DNA of 52,372 nucleotides from an uncultured Lachnospiraceae bacterium (GCA_902489645.1 CABUAW010000012.1:1-52372); one strand, 5' to 3'. Counted from the stretch's first letter, positions 24,708-33,933 are shown. The notes: generated by a model from the sequence alone, not told the origin. A program made the numbers and translations.

Positions 24708-25610
24708 TTACCCTGCAATCATCATGCAGAGGGGAATCGTCACTATCGACAAAAGTGTCGTCATACCAAAAAGCTCCGTTGCATAGTAATCGTCCCGGCC
24801 ATAAAGAATCGCCATGGTAATCGTCATGGCGCCGGACGGACAAGCCGCCGTCACCGCAGCAACAACCCGCATCTGTTCATCAATCGGAACAAACCGGAGA
24901 AGCAAGGCAAATATCGCCGAGGAAACAACAAGACGCAGAGCCACAATCAAAAACATCCGCCCTTTTCTCAAAGTGTTTTTAAAATTCAACTGGGCCATGA
25001 TAGCGCCGGACAAAAGCATAGCCAGCGGTGTGTTCATATCGGCAATGGAATTCATGGCAAATGCGATATTTACCGGAATTTTTATCTGGAAAATAAAACA
25101 CAAAATTCCGCCGCAGACCGCAATCAAACATGGATTAATGAGTTTTTTCGGCTGAAATCCACCATTATCCAGCAGAAGAATTCCATGTGTCCAGCAAAAT
25201 ATATGAAATGTAGCCACAAATACGGTCGCATAAATAACTCCGATGTTTCCAAAAAGAGCATAGCCTAAAGGAACGCCAATAAATCCGCAGTTCGTATAGG
25301 TTACGGCAAACTTTTCGACGGACAAATCATACCCTTCTTTTTCATGAAGTAAAAAATGGGCCAGAGTAATTGAAATCACATAACTGATAATTGCCAGTAT
25401 AAACAATATCCCCATATTTTTCAAAAGAGCCGTATCATATTCCATCTGAAAGGACATGAAAATCAATATGGGATTTACAATCAGGGTACTCAGCCTTGAA
25501 AGTTTTTCTTTTGTATTATTGTCAATGATTCCGACTTTATAACAGATGACTCCGACCACCATGATAATGAAAATGGATATAATTTTTCCCAGAACTGTGG
25601 ATACAATCAT
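24708..25610 (-). CDS. AEC-family (auxin efflux carrier-type) transporter
   Basis: 300-residue integral membrane protein with about ten hydrophobic segments arranged as two five-helix repeats. Typical family pieces are NPILIFMSFQME near residue 47, TYTNCGFIGVPLGYALFG near 107, and AACPSGAMTITMAILYGRD near 254. Bacterial AEC proteins move malate, malonate and other organic acids; substrate is not evident here. AAGGAGATTAG precedes the start. Its promoter lies around the end of the upstream alcohol dehydrogenase gene, so the two may be independently expressed. Confidence 0.88.
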   Translation of the reverse strand: MIVSTVLGKIISIFIIMVVGVICYKVGIIDNNTKEKLSRLSTLIVNPILIFMSFQMEYDTALLKNMGILFILAIISYVISITLAHFLLHEKEGYDLSVEKFAVTYTNCGFIGVPLGYALFGNIGVIYATVFVATFHIFCWTHGILLLDNGGFQPKKLINPCLIAVCGGILCFIFQIKIPVNIAFAMNSIADMNTPLAMLLSGAIMAQLNFKNTLRKGRMFLIVALRLVVSSAIFALLLRFVPIDEQMRVVAAVTAACPSGAMTITMAILYGRDDYYATELFGMTTLLSIVTIPLCMMIAG

Positions 25611-25649
25611 CTTTACTAATCTCCTTTTCTTTTGAATGTAATTTGAACA

Positions 25650-25678
25650 ATTATAACACTATCTTGCCATTTGGTAAA
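25650..25678 (-). promoter_or_regulatory. Possible promoter of the AEC transporter gene
   Basis: On the minus strand TTTACC (25678-25673), 17-base spacer, TATAAT (25655-25650). The -10 is perfect and the -35 weak; the element overlaps the last codons of the alcohol dehydrogenase gene. Confidence 0.5.
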
Positions 25679-26837
25679 TACGAATCATATCCTCTTTTCC
25701 CAATTTTTTAAAGCCGCCAATCTCCCTGGTTTCCATAAAGCTGCATTTGTAAGCCAGTGTTTCAATCTGAGCATCTGTCAAATGAATTCCCATATCACGG
25801 ATGGAAGTCGGCATGTGAATATCTCTGAAAAAGGTTTCTACCGCCCGAATTCCTTCAAGTGCCGTTTTTTCAGGATGATTAAAATCCTGCGGAATCCCCA
25901 TAACATTCACCGCAAACTGTGCAAATCGTTTCGGATTTTCCATATAAACGTATCGTGCCCAGCTTCCCCAGACAGCCGCCAGTCCGGCGCCATGGGCCAC
26001 GTCAAACATGCCGCCGAGTTCATGCTCCAACTGATGGCTGGCCCAATCCGAAGACAAGCCGCACCCCGTCAGATTATTATGGGACAGGCTGCTCGCCCAC
26101 ATAAGCGATGCCCGGGCATTATAGTTTTCCGGTTCTTCCATAAGCCTCCGGGCGTTATGAATGACTGAAATCATCAGTCCCTCGGCAATCCGGTCCGTAA
26201 TCTCAAAATCTGTCTCCGGATTAAAATACCGCTCCATCGTATGCATCAGAATATCTACAGCGCCGCTCTGGGTCTGGTACATTGGCAATGTGTAGGTCAA
26301 CTCCGGATTCATAATGGCAAAGCGGCATCGGCTCATATCATTGCTGTATCCCCTTTTTAACCATCCATCCTCATTGGTAATAACCGATGAATTACTCATT
26401 TCACTGCCGGCCGCCGCAATGGTCAATACGGCGCCAATCGGAATACACGCTTCGGCCTCCCGTTTTTTACTGTAAATATCCCACACATCCCCTTCATATG
26501 CAATGCCATAACCGATAGCCTTCGCCGAATCAATGACGCTGCCGCCGCCGACAGCCAAAATAAAATCTACGCCGGCCGCTCTGCACATACGTATACCCTC
26601 ATAAACAAGGGATAACCTCGGATTCGGCACAACCCCGCCCAGAGAAATATAATCCACCCCAGCTTCTTTCAGTGACTTCTCTATCCGGTCTATAAGGCCG
26701 GATTTTTTCGCACTCTGTCCGCCGTAATGGAGCAGCACCTTTTTGCATTTCTGTTCCTTAACAAGCCGACCCGTTTCATTCTCCGTATCTTTCCCGAAAA
26801 TCACCCGGGTTGGCGTATAGTATTCAAAATTAATCAT
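25659..26837 (-). CDS. Iron-containing alcohol dehydrogenase, butanol-dehydrogenase-like
   Basis: NAD(P)H-dependent group III alcohol dehydrogenase, 392 residues from MINFEYYTPTRVIFG (GGGAGGGGAG upstream; the 16 extra upstream codons are rejected because they cover the ribosome site). Coenzyme motif GGGSVIDSAKAIGYG near residue 95; metal-site region VDILMHTMERYF near 195, HQLEHELGGMFDVAHGAGLA near 265 with the conserved His residues. This subfamily (BDH/YqhD-like) reduces aldehydes such as butyraldehyde in fermentation. A terminator lies between it and the upstream SEC-C gene, so it is not clearly in an operon with it. Confidence 0.9.
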   Translation of the reverse strand: MINFEYYTPTRVIFGKDTENETGRLVKEQKCKKVLLHYGGQSAKKSGLIDRIEKSLKEAGVDYISLGGVVPNPRLSLVYEGIRMCRAAGVDFILAVGGGSVIDSAKAIGYGIAYEGDVWDIYSKKREAEACIPIGAVLTIAAAGSEMSNSSVITNEDGWLKRGYSNDMSRCRFAIMNPELTYTLPMYQTQSGAVDILMHTMERYFNPETDFEITDRIAEGLMISVIHNARRLMEEPENYNARASLMWASSLSHNNLTGCGLSSDWASHQLEHELGGMFDVAHGAGLAAVWGSWARYVYMENPKRFAQFAVNVMGIPQDFNHPEKTALEGIRAVETFFRDIHMPTSIRDMGIHLTDAQIETLAYKCSFMETREIGGFKKLGKEDMIRIYQMAR

Positions 26838-26862
26838 TTTTTCTCCCCTCCCATACTTACAA

Positions 26863-26898
26863 AAAAAGCCCAGATATCCTTCCATATCTGAGCTTTTT
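26863..26898. terminator. Terminator after the SEC-C protein gene
   Basis: AGC-CAGATAT pairs with ATATCTG-GCT with one mismatch (26867-26894). Seven T follow on the minus strand and five T on the plus strand, so it is bidirectional in form. It lies in the leader of the alcohol dehydrogenase gene. Confidence 0.8.
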
Positions 26899-26919
26899 AT
26901 TTACTATCGAATCGGATGT

Positions 26920-27429
26920 CTATCTTCCACAGCAGAATTTGTATTTTTTACCGCTGCCGCATGGACATGGCTCATTTCTGCCAATCTTTTTGCCTTTAAC
27001 GACAATCATAGAACGTTTCTGAGCCTTGTAAAGTTCTTTTCTCTTTTCTTCATCAAGAAGTTTATTCCACTGAGGCAGTTCATACAGCCACTCGGCCTTT
27101 GCGGCCACCATATTATAATAAAGCTTTTCCAAATCAATATCGATGGTAACCTGGCTGTCTGCTTCAATAGTGTCTACCGGATTTGGCTCTTTTAAGCTTT
27201 CATTGATACCATCCAGAAAGCCGCCGAAAAGAACAACGTCCATTTCAAATTTATCAGCCAGTTCCTGAACGGTTCCTGAAATAACCTCCACTGGCTCCTC
27301 CAATAATTTTTCGTAAACACCTTTTTCCTGAAGATAATAGTCTGTCCAGAATTTCTGCTGAGCCTGAGCATTATTATTGAATACAGACACCATATCTTCC
27401 CATTGCTGCATTAAACTCATTGTATTCAC
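26920..27429 (-). CDS. SEC-C metal-binding domain protein
   Basis: 169-residue cytoplasmic protein ending in a SEC-C motif: GRNEPCPCGSGKKYKFCCGR, the zinc-binding CxCx8CC found at the end of SecA and in many small proteins. The N-terminal 140 residues are helical and acidic (SLMQQWEDMVSVFNNNAQAQ; WLYELPQWNKLLDEEKRKEL) without a family I can name. The first codon is GTG after AAAGGATAAG; an ATG three codons later is an alternative. A consensus promoter is directly upstream and a terminator directly downstream, so it is monocistronic. The partner is unknown; SEC-C tails often contact SecB or ribosomes. Confidence 0.82.
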   Translation of the reverse strand: MNTMSLMQQWEDMVSVFNNNAQAQQKFWTDYYLQEKGVYEKLLEEPVEVISGTVQELADKFEMDVVLFGGFLDGINESLKEPNPVDTIEADSQVTIDIDLEKLYYNMVAAKAEWLYELPQWNKLLDEEKRKELYKAQKRSMIVVKGKKIGRNEPCPCGSGKKYKFCCGR

Positions 27430-27470
27430 CTTATCCTTTGATTTTTTGTTAAGTCATATAACAATTTTCT

Positions 27471-27499
27471 ATTATATAGAATCCGGGGATTAATGTCAA
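27471..27499 (-). promoter_or_regulatory. Consensus promoter of the SEC-C gene
   Basis: On the minus strand TTGACA (27499-27494), 17-base spacer, TATAAT (27476-27471): a perfect sigma-A consensus, about 42 bases before the start codon. Confidence 0.85.
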
Positions 27500-27509
27500 A
27501 TACGGATTT

Positions 27510-28079
27510 TTAACAGCCAATGCATTGCAGCAGTCTGCACATCTGACGGATTCCCCGTTCCTGAGATGTGATGATTGCCTCAAGAACCGGACGAAGCTCC
27601 ATACATATATTATATTGAAGCGCCGTCTTAGACATTTCCACCGCACCCCTGTGGTGAGGTATCATTTCCCACATAAAATCACAGTTTACCTGATTCGTGG
27701 AACGCGCGTCTGTCATATCCAGAAACATTTTCTGCATAATCCAATGAACGCGCTTCTGGTAATGCGATACTTCCCGTGCTTCATTTACACATTCCGCACA
27801 GCGCTGTTGAATCTGCTGCATATTTTCAATACTTTTTGTCTGCTCCGATATAATTCCAAGAGCAATTTCCTGCAAAGGAATATTCGTCGTATACTTCAAA
27901 ATATTCCGTGACATTTCGATGGCGGCCCGGTGATGCGGTATCATCTGAATGATAAAATTATTTGACACACTGTCTGTCAATTCGACCTCCGTCATTCCCC
28001 GAATCATTTCCGAGCGGATACACTCATAAGTATCCAGATAATCCTTCGTCACATTACTCAATCTGCACTGTCTGTTCAT
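27510..28079 (-). CDS. DUF305-family protein with two repeated domains
   Basis: 189-residue protein made of two copies of the DUF305 motif: NNFIIQMIPHHRAAIEMSRN near residue 42 and VNCDFMWEMIPHHRGAVEMSK near 130. Each copy keeps the His-His-x-x-Ala core with a downstream helix ending in I-x-x-Q. DUF305 proteins are ferritin-like helical bundles suspected of binding metal, often copper. No signal peptide is visible, unlike many family members, so this one appears cytoplasmic. AAAGG lies before the start. The two halves suggest an internal duplication. Confidence 0.85.
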   Translation of the reverse strand: MNRQCRLSNVTKDYLDTYECIRSEMIRGMTEVELTDSVSNNFIIQMIPHHRAAIEMSRNILKYTTNIPLQEIALGIISEQTKSIENMQQIQQRCAECVNEAREVSHYQKRVHWIMQKMFLDMTDARSTNQVNCDFMWEMIPHHRGAVEMSKTALQYNICMELRPVLEAIITSQERGIRQMCRLLQCIGC

Positions 28080-28165
28080 TACATACTGCCTTTTTTATTT
28101 AGTATATGCAGTCTGCCGTATGAATTTCCATATTTATCTGCTTTACATATAAGCATTTCATTATT

Positions 28166-29191
28166 TTATTGAATAAACATCGCATCGCCAAAGCTAAAGA
28201 AACGATATCGTTCTTTGACAGCCGTCTCATAGGCATTTAATATATGCTCTTTGCCGGCCAGGGCGGATACAAGCATAAGCAATGTGGATTCCGGCAGATG
28301 GAAATTCGTAATCAGAGCGTCAATGCATTTAAACTGATACCCCGGATAAATGAATATCTCCGTCCAGCCGCTGGTTTCCCGGACAAAGCCCTGTGCATCG
28401 GCCACCGATTCCAACGTCCGCGTGCTTGTCGTTCCTACGGAAACAACCCGGCCGCCCCGGCGTTTTGTATCGTTGATGATATCCGCCGCCTCCGAACTAA
28501 TCATATAAAATTCAGAGTGCATATGATGGTCCGTTACATTTTCCACCTTGACCGGGCGGAAGGTTCCAAGTCCTACGTGAAGGGTCACCCGTGCAATCCG
28601 GATTCCTTTTTTCTGAATAGCCTCCAGCAGCGCTTCCGTGAAATGGAGTCCGGCCGTCGGCGCCGCCGCACTGCCCTCATGCTTTGCATAGACAGTCTGA
28701 TACCGATTCTTGTCCTGAAGCTTATGACTGATATATGGCGGCAAAGGCATTTCACCGAGTTTATCGAGAATTTCCTCAAAAATCCCGTCATATTCAAACC
28801 GAATCAGACGGTTTCCTTCATCCACCACTTCGATAACCTCACCCACGAGCAGACCGTCCCCGAAGGAAATCCTTGCTCCCGGGCGGGCTTTTTTTCCGGG
28901 TTTGACAAGGGTTTCCCATACCGAATCGCTTTTTCGTTTTAAAAGAAGCACCTCGATATGGGCCCCGGTCCCCTCTTTGACGCCGTGAAGTCTGGCCGGA
29001 ATAACCTTGGTATCATTGATAACAAGACAATCCTCCGGATTCAGTTCATCGATAATATCTTTAAATATTTTATGCCGGATATCGCCGGACTTTTTGTCCA
29101 GGAGCATCAGACGGGAACTGGAACGGTCCGTCAGCGGGTCCTGGGCAATAAGTTCTTCCGGCAAATCATAATAAAAGTCTGATGTTTTCAT
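28166..29191 (-). CDS. queA: S-adenosylmethionine:tRNA ribosyltransferase-isomerase
   Basis: Queuosine pathway enzyme that moves the ribosyl group of SAM onto 7-aminomethyl-7-deazaguanine in tRNA to make epoxyqueuosine. 341 residues, full length. Diagnostic stretches: FYYDLPEELIAQDPLTDRSS at the N-terminus, VINDTKVIPARLHG near 60, GSAAAPTAGLHFTEALLEAI near 170, HVGLGTFRPV near 198 and TNFHLPESTLLMLVSALAG near 300. It begins 4 bases after the pheT stop and so belongs to the pheS-pheT transcript, controlled by the phenylalanine T-box. The ribosome site (TAGGA) is weak, consistent with translational coupling. Confidence 0.96.
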   Translation of the reverse strand: MKTSDFYYDLPEELIAQDPLTDRSSSRLMLLDKKSGDIRHKIFKDIIDELNPEDCLVINDTKVIPARLHGVKEGTGAHIEVLLLKRKSDSVWETLVKPGKKARPGARISFGDGLLVGEVIEVVDEGNRLIRFEYDGIFEEILDKLGEMPLPPYISHKLQDKNRYQTVYAKHEGSAAAPTAGLHFTEALLEAIQKKGIRIARVTLHVGLGTFRPVKVENVTDHHMHSEFYMISSEAADIINDTKRRGGRVVSVGTTSTRTLESVADAQGFVRETSGWTEIFIYPGYQFKCIDALITNFHLPESTLLMLVSALAGKEHILNAYETAVKERYRFFSFGDAMFIQ

Positions 29192-29195
29192 AGTC

Positions 29196-31622
29196 CTATT
29201 TTCTCAGTTCAATGCCCATTTTTTCAAGCTCGGCAAGAATCTTATCCATCACCGCATTGACATCCTTGTCTTCCAGTGTTCTTGACTTGTCACGGAATAC
29301 GATGGAATAGGCCACGGATTTAAAGCCTTCCTTAATCTGAGCGCCTTCATAAATATCGAACAGCTCGAAGCTTTCCAGAAGCTTGCCGCCCCGTTTGCGA
29401 ATAACCTCTTCCACTTCGCCAACCATAATATCCTTGCTCATAACCATGCTGATATCACGGGTTATCGCCGGATACTTGGCAATGCCCTGGAATTTCCGTT
29501 CAAAGGATGCCCGTTCAACCAGATATGGCATATCGAGAATGGCAATATAAGCTCTTACACCCAGTTTATAATTGTCGGCCACTTCCGGATGAAGCTCTCC
29601 CAAATAGCCAATAACCTGGCCATCATAAATAATATTGGCCTGACGTCCCGGATGAAGATAATTTTTTCCAGCCTTCGGTTCATATTTTACCAGTTTTTTC
29701 ATACCGATACGTTCCAGATATTCTTCCACAACACCCTTCATGGTAAAGAAATCGCCGGAACCGTACATACCAAGGGTAAACTGTACCCGCTCGTCCGGAT
29801 AATCCGTCAGCGGCAGTTCCTTCGGCAAATAAACCACAGCCAGCTCATACAGCTTCGCCTCTTTATTCCGGTGGCTGTAATTGAAGGCCAGCGATGTCAG
29901 CATGCCGTTTAACGGCGTTGTCCGCATAATACTGAAATCTTCACCCAATGGGTTCATGATATTTACTGTCTGGCGCAGCGGGTCATCTTCATCCAATAAA
30001 AGCTTATCAAATACCTTTGGACTTTCAAAGGAATAGGTCATACTTTCAGAGAAGCCGCAGAACTCGGCCGTCTCTCTCGCAACGGCTTCTACGCGCAGCT
30101 TGTAGGATAATTTTCCTGTCGTTGCCTCGCCGCTCGGCAGGGTTACAGGAATATTATCGTAACCGAAGAACCGGGCCACTTCCTCTGACAAATCCGCCTG
30201 TCCCTCCAAATCCTGACGGAAGGTCGGTACGGTTACCATCTTTGTCTGTGGATTATATTTTAATTCCAGAGGTTCAAAATACGTCAGCATTTCATCTAAG
30301 GTTAAATCCGTTCCAAGTAAGTCATTGACTTTCTCAGGGCTGAAAAGGATTTCATGCTCTCCCCGTTTTTCCGGGTAAATGTCTACCACACCGTCAATAA
30401 CTTCGCCGGCGCCCAGTTCTTCAATAAGCTGGCAGGCCCGGTTCATCGCATCGATGGCATTGTTCGGGTCAAGGCCCTTTTCAAATTTACTCTGAGCATC
30501 GGTACGCATACCCAGTTTTTTACCGGAAAGACGGATATTGGTTCCGTCAAAGCAGGCCGCTTCAAAGAGCATTGTCTGAACGCTGTCCGTAATCATGGAA
30601 TTTTCACCACCCATGATACCTGCAATACCGACAGGTTTTTTGCCATCGCAGATGGCCAGCATGGAATTATCCATTATATGCGTCTGTCCGTCCAATGTCA
30701 CGAATTCTTCACCGTCGGCGAAACGACGGACAATAATCTGATGGTCCTCAATGGTATCCAAATCGTAAGCGTGCATTGGCTGACCATATTCTTCCATGAC
30801 ATAGTTGGTAATATCGACGATATTATTGATTGGACGGATACCGTTGGCCGCCAGGCGGCGCTGCATCCATTCCGGTGACGGAGCCAGCCTGATATTTTTA
30901 ACAACACGCGCCGTATAACGCGGACATAAGTCGGTATCATCCACACGCACTTTAATATAGTCATTCACATTGCCGCCGCAGCCCTTAACTTCAACCACCG
31001 GAGGTACGAATGGTTTTCTAAAGGTTGCCGCCGCTTCTCTGGCAATGCCGAGAACGCCAAAGCAGTCGACGCGGTTGGACGTAATTTCGTACTCGAATAC
31101 CACATCGTGAAGTCCGAGGGCCTCCACCGCATCGTCCCCCGGTTGAACGCTTCCGGCTTTGAAAATATAAATACCTTCCTCCGGAGCTTCCGGATAGAAA
31201 TCACGGCTGGAACCAAGTTCCTCGATGGAACACATCATACCAAAGCTTTCCACACCGCGGAGTTTTCCTTTTTTTATGGCAATACCATTTTCCGGCATCG
31301 GACCGCCGTCATGGCCTCCGGCTACCCGGCCACCCACACGGACAACCGGCACCAAATCGCCTTCACTGACATTCGGAGCGCCGGTAACAATCTGAATATT
31401 CTCCGCTTCACCCACATTGACCTGGCAGATAATCAACTTATCCGCATCCGGGTGTTTTTCAATTTTCTCAATCTGTCCGACAACAATCTTGTCCAGATTC
31501 TTGTCCATTGCAACATATCCCTCAACCTTTGTACCGGATAAGGTCATTGCATCCGTATATTCCTGAGCAGTTACATCAAGGCCAGGAACATAAGCTTTAA
31601 TCCATGATAATGGTGTATTCAT
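29196..31622 (-). CDS. pheT: Phenylalanyl-tRNA synthetase beta subunit
   Basis: Non-catalytic subunit of the alpha2-beta2 PheRS, 808 residues, full length. The N-terminal EMAP-like tRNA-binding domain spans about residues 38-150 (VVGQIEKIEKHPDADKLIIC). The B3/B4 editing-type region covers about 200-390 (NIVDITNYVMEEYGQPMHAYD), then B5 (about 400-475), the catalytic-like core, and a C-terminal ferredoxin-fold anticodon-binding domain (about 715-808; FQGIAKYPAITRDISMVM). GGGGGAAGGA precedes the ATG. Lies 16 bases after pheS. Confidence 0.97.
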   Translation of the reverse strand: MNTPLSWIKAYVPGLDVTAQEYTDAMTLSGTKVEGYVAMDKNLDKIVVGQIEKIEKHPDADKLIICQVNVGEAENIQIVTGAPNVSEGDLVPVVRVGGRVAGGHDGGPMPENGIAIKKGKLRGVESFGMMCSIEELGSSRDFYPEAPEEGIYIFKAGSVQPGDDAVEALGLHDVVFEYEITSNRVDCFGVLGIAREAAATFRKPFVPPVVEVKGCGGNVNDYIKVRVDDTDLCPRYTARVVKNIRLAPSPEWMQRRLAANGIRPINNIVDITNYVMEEYGQPMHAYDLDTIEDHQIIVRRFADGEEFVTLDGQTHIMDNSMLAICDGKKPVGIAGIMGGENSMITDSVQTMLFEAACFDGTNIRLSGKKLGMRTDAQSKFEKGLDPNNAIDAMNRACQLIEELGAGEVIDGVVDIYPEKRGEHEILFSPEKVNDLLGTDLTLDEMLTYFEPLELKYNPQTKMVTVPTFRQDLEGQADLSEEVARFFGYDNIPVTLPSGEATTGKLSYKLRVEAVARETAEFCGFSESMTYSFESPKVFDKLLLDEDDPLRQTVNIMNPLGEDFSIMRTTPLNGMLTSLAFNYSHRNKEAKLYELAVVYLPKELPLTDYPDERVQFTLGMYGSGDFFTMKGVVEEYLERIGMKKLVKYEPKAGKNYLHPGRQANIIYDGQVIGYLGELHPEVADNYKLGVRAYIAILDMPYLVERASFERKFQGIAKYPAITRDISMVMSKDIMVGEVEEVIRKRGGKLLESFELFDIYEGAQIKEGFKSVAYSIVFRDKSRTLEDKDVNAVMDKILAELEKMGIELRK

Positions 31623-31638
31623 TTTTTCCTTCCCCCTT

Positions 31639-32658
31639 TTAGAACTGTTTTAAGAAACGTGTATCATTTTCATAAAGTAAACGCATATCATCAATTTCAT
31701 ATTTCAGCAGGGCGATTCGTTCAAGACCCACACCGAAAGCAAAACCGGAATATTCATCCGGGTCAATGCCGCTCATTTTAAGCACCTTTGGATGAACCAT
31801 ACCGCACCCAAGAATTTCAATCCAGCCGGAACCCTTGCACATGCGGCAGCCTTTTCCGCCGCATTTAAAACAGGTAACGTCCATTTCGGCGCTTGGCTCT
31901 GTGAATGGAAAATGATGCGGACGGAATTTAACCTTCGTTTCTTCCCCAAAAAGCTCTCTGGCAAACTCGGCTAAGGTTCCCTTCAAATCTGCAAATGTAA
32001 TATGCTTGTCAATAACAAGTCCTTCAATCTGGTGGAAGCATGGCGAATGAGTCGCATCCACTTCATCCGAGCGATATACACGGCCCGGAGCAATCATGCG
32101 GATTGGCAGCTTCTGAGTCTCCATTGTGTGAACCTGAGTACCGGAGGTCTGAGTTCTTAATAAGAATTCCTTATTGATATAGAAAGTATCCTGCTCGTCT
32201 TTCGCCGGATGATTATCCGGGATATTCAAAGCCTCAAAGTTATAATAATCCTTCTCAATCTCAGGACCTTCGATGACTTCATAGCCCATACCCACGAAAA
32301 TACGTTCCACCTCTTCCAGCGCGATGGTGTTCGGATGGCGATGGCCCACATTGCTTTTTTTCGCCGGCAGCGTGACGTCAATGACTTCTGCCTTTAACTG
32401 GGCTTCTCTGGCCTTTCTGGCCAGCTCTGTCTTCATTTCTTCCATCTTCTTCTCAATTTCGGAACGGGTTTCATTCACCATCTGTCCAAAAGCCGGACGG
32501 TCTTCCGGCGCAATTTCTTTCATGGACTTCATAATCGAAGTCAATTCACCTTTTTTCCCTAAAAAAGCGACACGGATATCGTTCAGCTTTTCCAATGCGC
32601 CTGCTTCCTCAATCTGACTCAGCGCACTCTGACGGATTTGTTCTAATCTGTCTTTCAT
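31639..32658 (-). CDS. pheS: Phenylalanyl-tRNA synthetase alpha subunit
   Basis: Catalytic subunit of PheRS, class II synthetase, 339 residues. The N-terminal coiled coil occupies about residues 1-90. Motif 2 is around RVYRSDEVDATHSPCFHQIE, followed by GLVIDKHITFADLKG; motif 3 is FAFGVGLERIALLKY near 310. The Cys-rich insert CFKCGGKGCRMCKGSG near 255 is usual in Firmicute PheS. AAAGGAATCG precedes the start. First gene of pheS-pheT-queA, downstream of a T-box. Confidence 0.97.
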   Translation of the reverse strand: MKDRLEQIRQSALSQIEEAGALEKLNDIRVAFLGKKGELTSIMKSMKEIAPEDRPAFGQMVNETRSEIEKKMEEMKTELARKAREAQLKAEVIDVTLPAKKSNVGHRHPNTIALEEVERIFVGMGYEVIEGPEIEKDYYNFEALNIPDNHPAKDEQDTFYINKEFLLRTQTSGTQVHTMETQKLPIRMIAPGRVYRSDEVDATHSPCFHQIEGLVIDKHITFADLKGTLAEFARELFGEETKVKFRPHHFPFTEPSAEMDVTCFKCGGKGCRMCKGSGWIEILGCGMVHPKVLKMSGIDPDEYSGFAFGVGLERIALLKYEIDDMRLLYENDTRFLKQF

Positions 32659-32721
32659 CTCTATCGATTCCTTTCTAAATAATATTCAGGGCATACCCCT
32701 GCGGGATGCACCCGAAGGGCA

Positions 32722-32750
32722 TAAAAAAAGCCCCTTTAAATACAAAGGGA
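32722..32750 (-). terminator. Conditional terminator of the phenylalanine T-box
   Basis: TCCCTTTGTA and TAAAGGGG form the stem on the minus strand around a TT(T) loop, followed by seven T (32729-32723). Confidence 0.85.
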
Positions 32751-32972
32751 CGGAAAATTCCGCGGTACCACCCTAATTCCAGACAAAAATCGTCTGACAC
32801 TCGGATATGCGTAACGTGCATCAACGTCATCTCCTACTACCCGTGGGATTCAAAGATGCGGCTCCTGTGGGAAATTCAATACATATCTGAACTTAAACCG
32901 GCTTCCACCCGATGACCGGTTCTCTCTGGAAGAAAATAAGCATCTACTGACACATTCACAGCCTTTACACTG
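32722..32972 (-). promoter_or_regulatory. T-box riboswitch leader, phenylalanine specifier, upstream of pheS
   Basis: On the minus strand the conserved T-box AGGGTGGTACCGCG occupies 32774-32761. Stem I opens with AGTA (about 32947) and returns with GAATTTC at 32877-32871, placing phenylalanine codons (UUU or UUC) directly after GAA. The competing terminator follows at 32750-32723 with CCCTTT/AAAGGGG and seven T. It should sense uncharged tRNA-Phe and raise pheS-pheT-queA expression. Confidence 0.9.
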
Positions 32973-32978
32973 TGTTTT

Positions 32979-33006
32979 ATTTTAACATATTCATTTGCTT
33001 TGTCAA
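32979..33006 (-). promoter_or_regulatory. Promoter of the pheS T-box transcript
   Basis: On the minus strand TTGACA (33006-33001), 16-base spacer, TAAAAT (32984-32979), immediately upstream of the T-box leader. Confidence 0.75.
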
Positions 33007-33025
33007 GTATCGTCACTGGATTTAG

Positions 33026-33054
33026 TTGCCAATTTTTTCAATCCGTGATATTAT
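33026..33054 (+). promoter_or_regulatory. Promoter of the YihY/BrkB-family gene
   Basis: TTGCCA (33026-33031), 17-base spacer, TATTAT (33049-33054), about 40 bases before the start codon and divergent from the pheS promoter. Confidence 0.65.
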
Positions 33055-33094
33055 CGTTGTTATCTGAAAATGATATTCTCAGGAGGAAACTGTA

Positions 33095-33931
33095 ATGCTT
33101 AGATTAATTGTCTGGGTCCAAAACATATTAAAAAAGATACGAAAAGACCGTCTGGCGGCCTATTCCGGTCAGTCGGCCTACTTTATCATACTGTCCTTCC
33201 TGCCTTTTCTTTTGTTTCTTTTAACATTGGTACAACATCTTCCAATTGATATCGAAACAATGATGGATGCTATTTTTCTGGTCATTCCCCGTTCCTATGA
33301 ATCAACGGTGGCAGCGATTCTCAACGATATCCACGTTGAATCCGGAGCAACCATTCTTTCCGTATCGGTTATCATGACCATATGGACGGCGGGAAAAGGG
33401 ATTATGGCCCTCTCCGACGGTCTGAACTCGGTGCAGGAGATTGAAGAAAACCGGAATTATTTTATTCTCCGGCTGAAAGCGGCTCTATATACGCTGCTGT
33501 TTGCCATTGTCATCATCTTTACGGTAATCGTTCTCGTCTTCGGTAACCGGATTTATTTCTGGCTGCGGACCGCGATGCCAAATCTGCCGGAATATTCCCA
33601 GATTCTAAATATGCTCCAATCCTTCATTGCTATTGGATTTTATATTTTAATATTCACCCTGTTTTATAAGTTTCTTCCGGCCAAACCGATGAAAACTTTA
33701 AAGCAGCTTCCCGGCGCCGTATTTACGACGGCCGGATGGATGATAGGCTCCTATATTTTTTCTTTATATGTCGAATACTCCAGCAGTTCTTCATATATGT
33801 ACGGCAGTCTTTCCTACCTGATATTCTTTTTCATTTATCTGTATTTAATGATGTATATATTCTTTTTGGGAGCAGAATTAAATTATTTCCTTTTCCCTGA
33901 AAAAAAAGAAGATTTCCATCTGATGTATTAA
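33095..33931 (+). CDS. YihY/BrkB-family inner-membrane protein
   Basis: 278-residue polytopic membrane protein with about six transmembrane segments. Family features: DRLAAYSGQSAYFIILSFLP at residue 19 (the conserved AxAYY-like start), SVIMTIWTAGKGIMALSDGL near 90, NRNYF/YTLLFAIVIIFTVIV, and a final hydrophobic pair ending FLGAELNYFLFPEKK. Once called ribonuclease BN, the family is now regarded as a membrane protein of uncertain, possibly transport, function. AGGAGG precedes the ATG. Monocistronic, closed by a hairpin. Confidence 0.88.
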   Translation: MLRLIVWVQNILKKIRKDRLAAYSGQSAYFIILSFLPFLLFLLTLVQHLPIDIETMMDAIFLVIPRSYESTVAAILNDIHVESGATILSVSVIMTIWTAGKGIMALSDGLNSVQEIEENRNYFILRLKAALYTLLFAIVIIFTVIVLVFGNRIYFWLRTAMPNLPEYSQILNMLQSFIAIGFYILIFTLFYKFLPAKPMKTLKQLPGAVFTTAGWMIGSYIFSLYVEYSSSSSYMYGSLSYLIFFFIYLYLMMYIFFLGAELNYFLFPEKKEDFHLMY

Positions 33932-33933
33932 AC

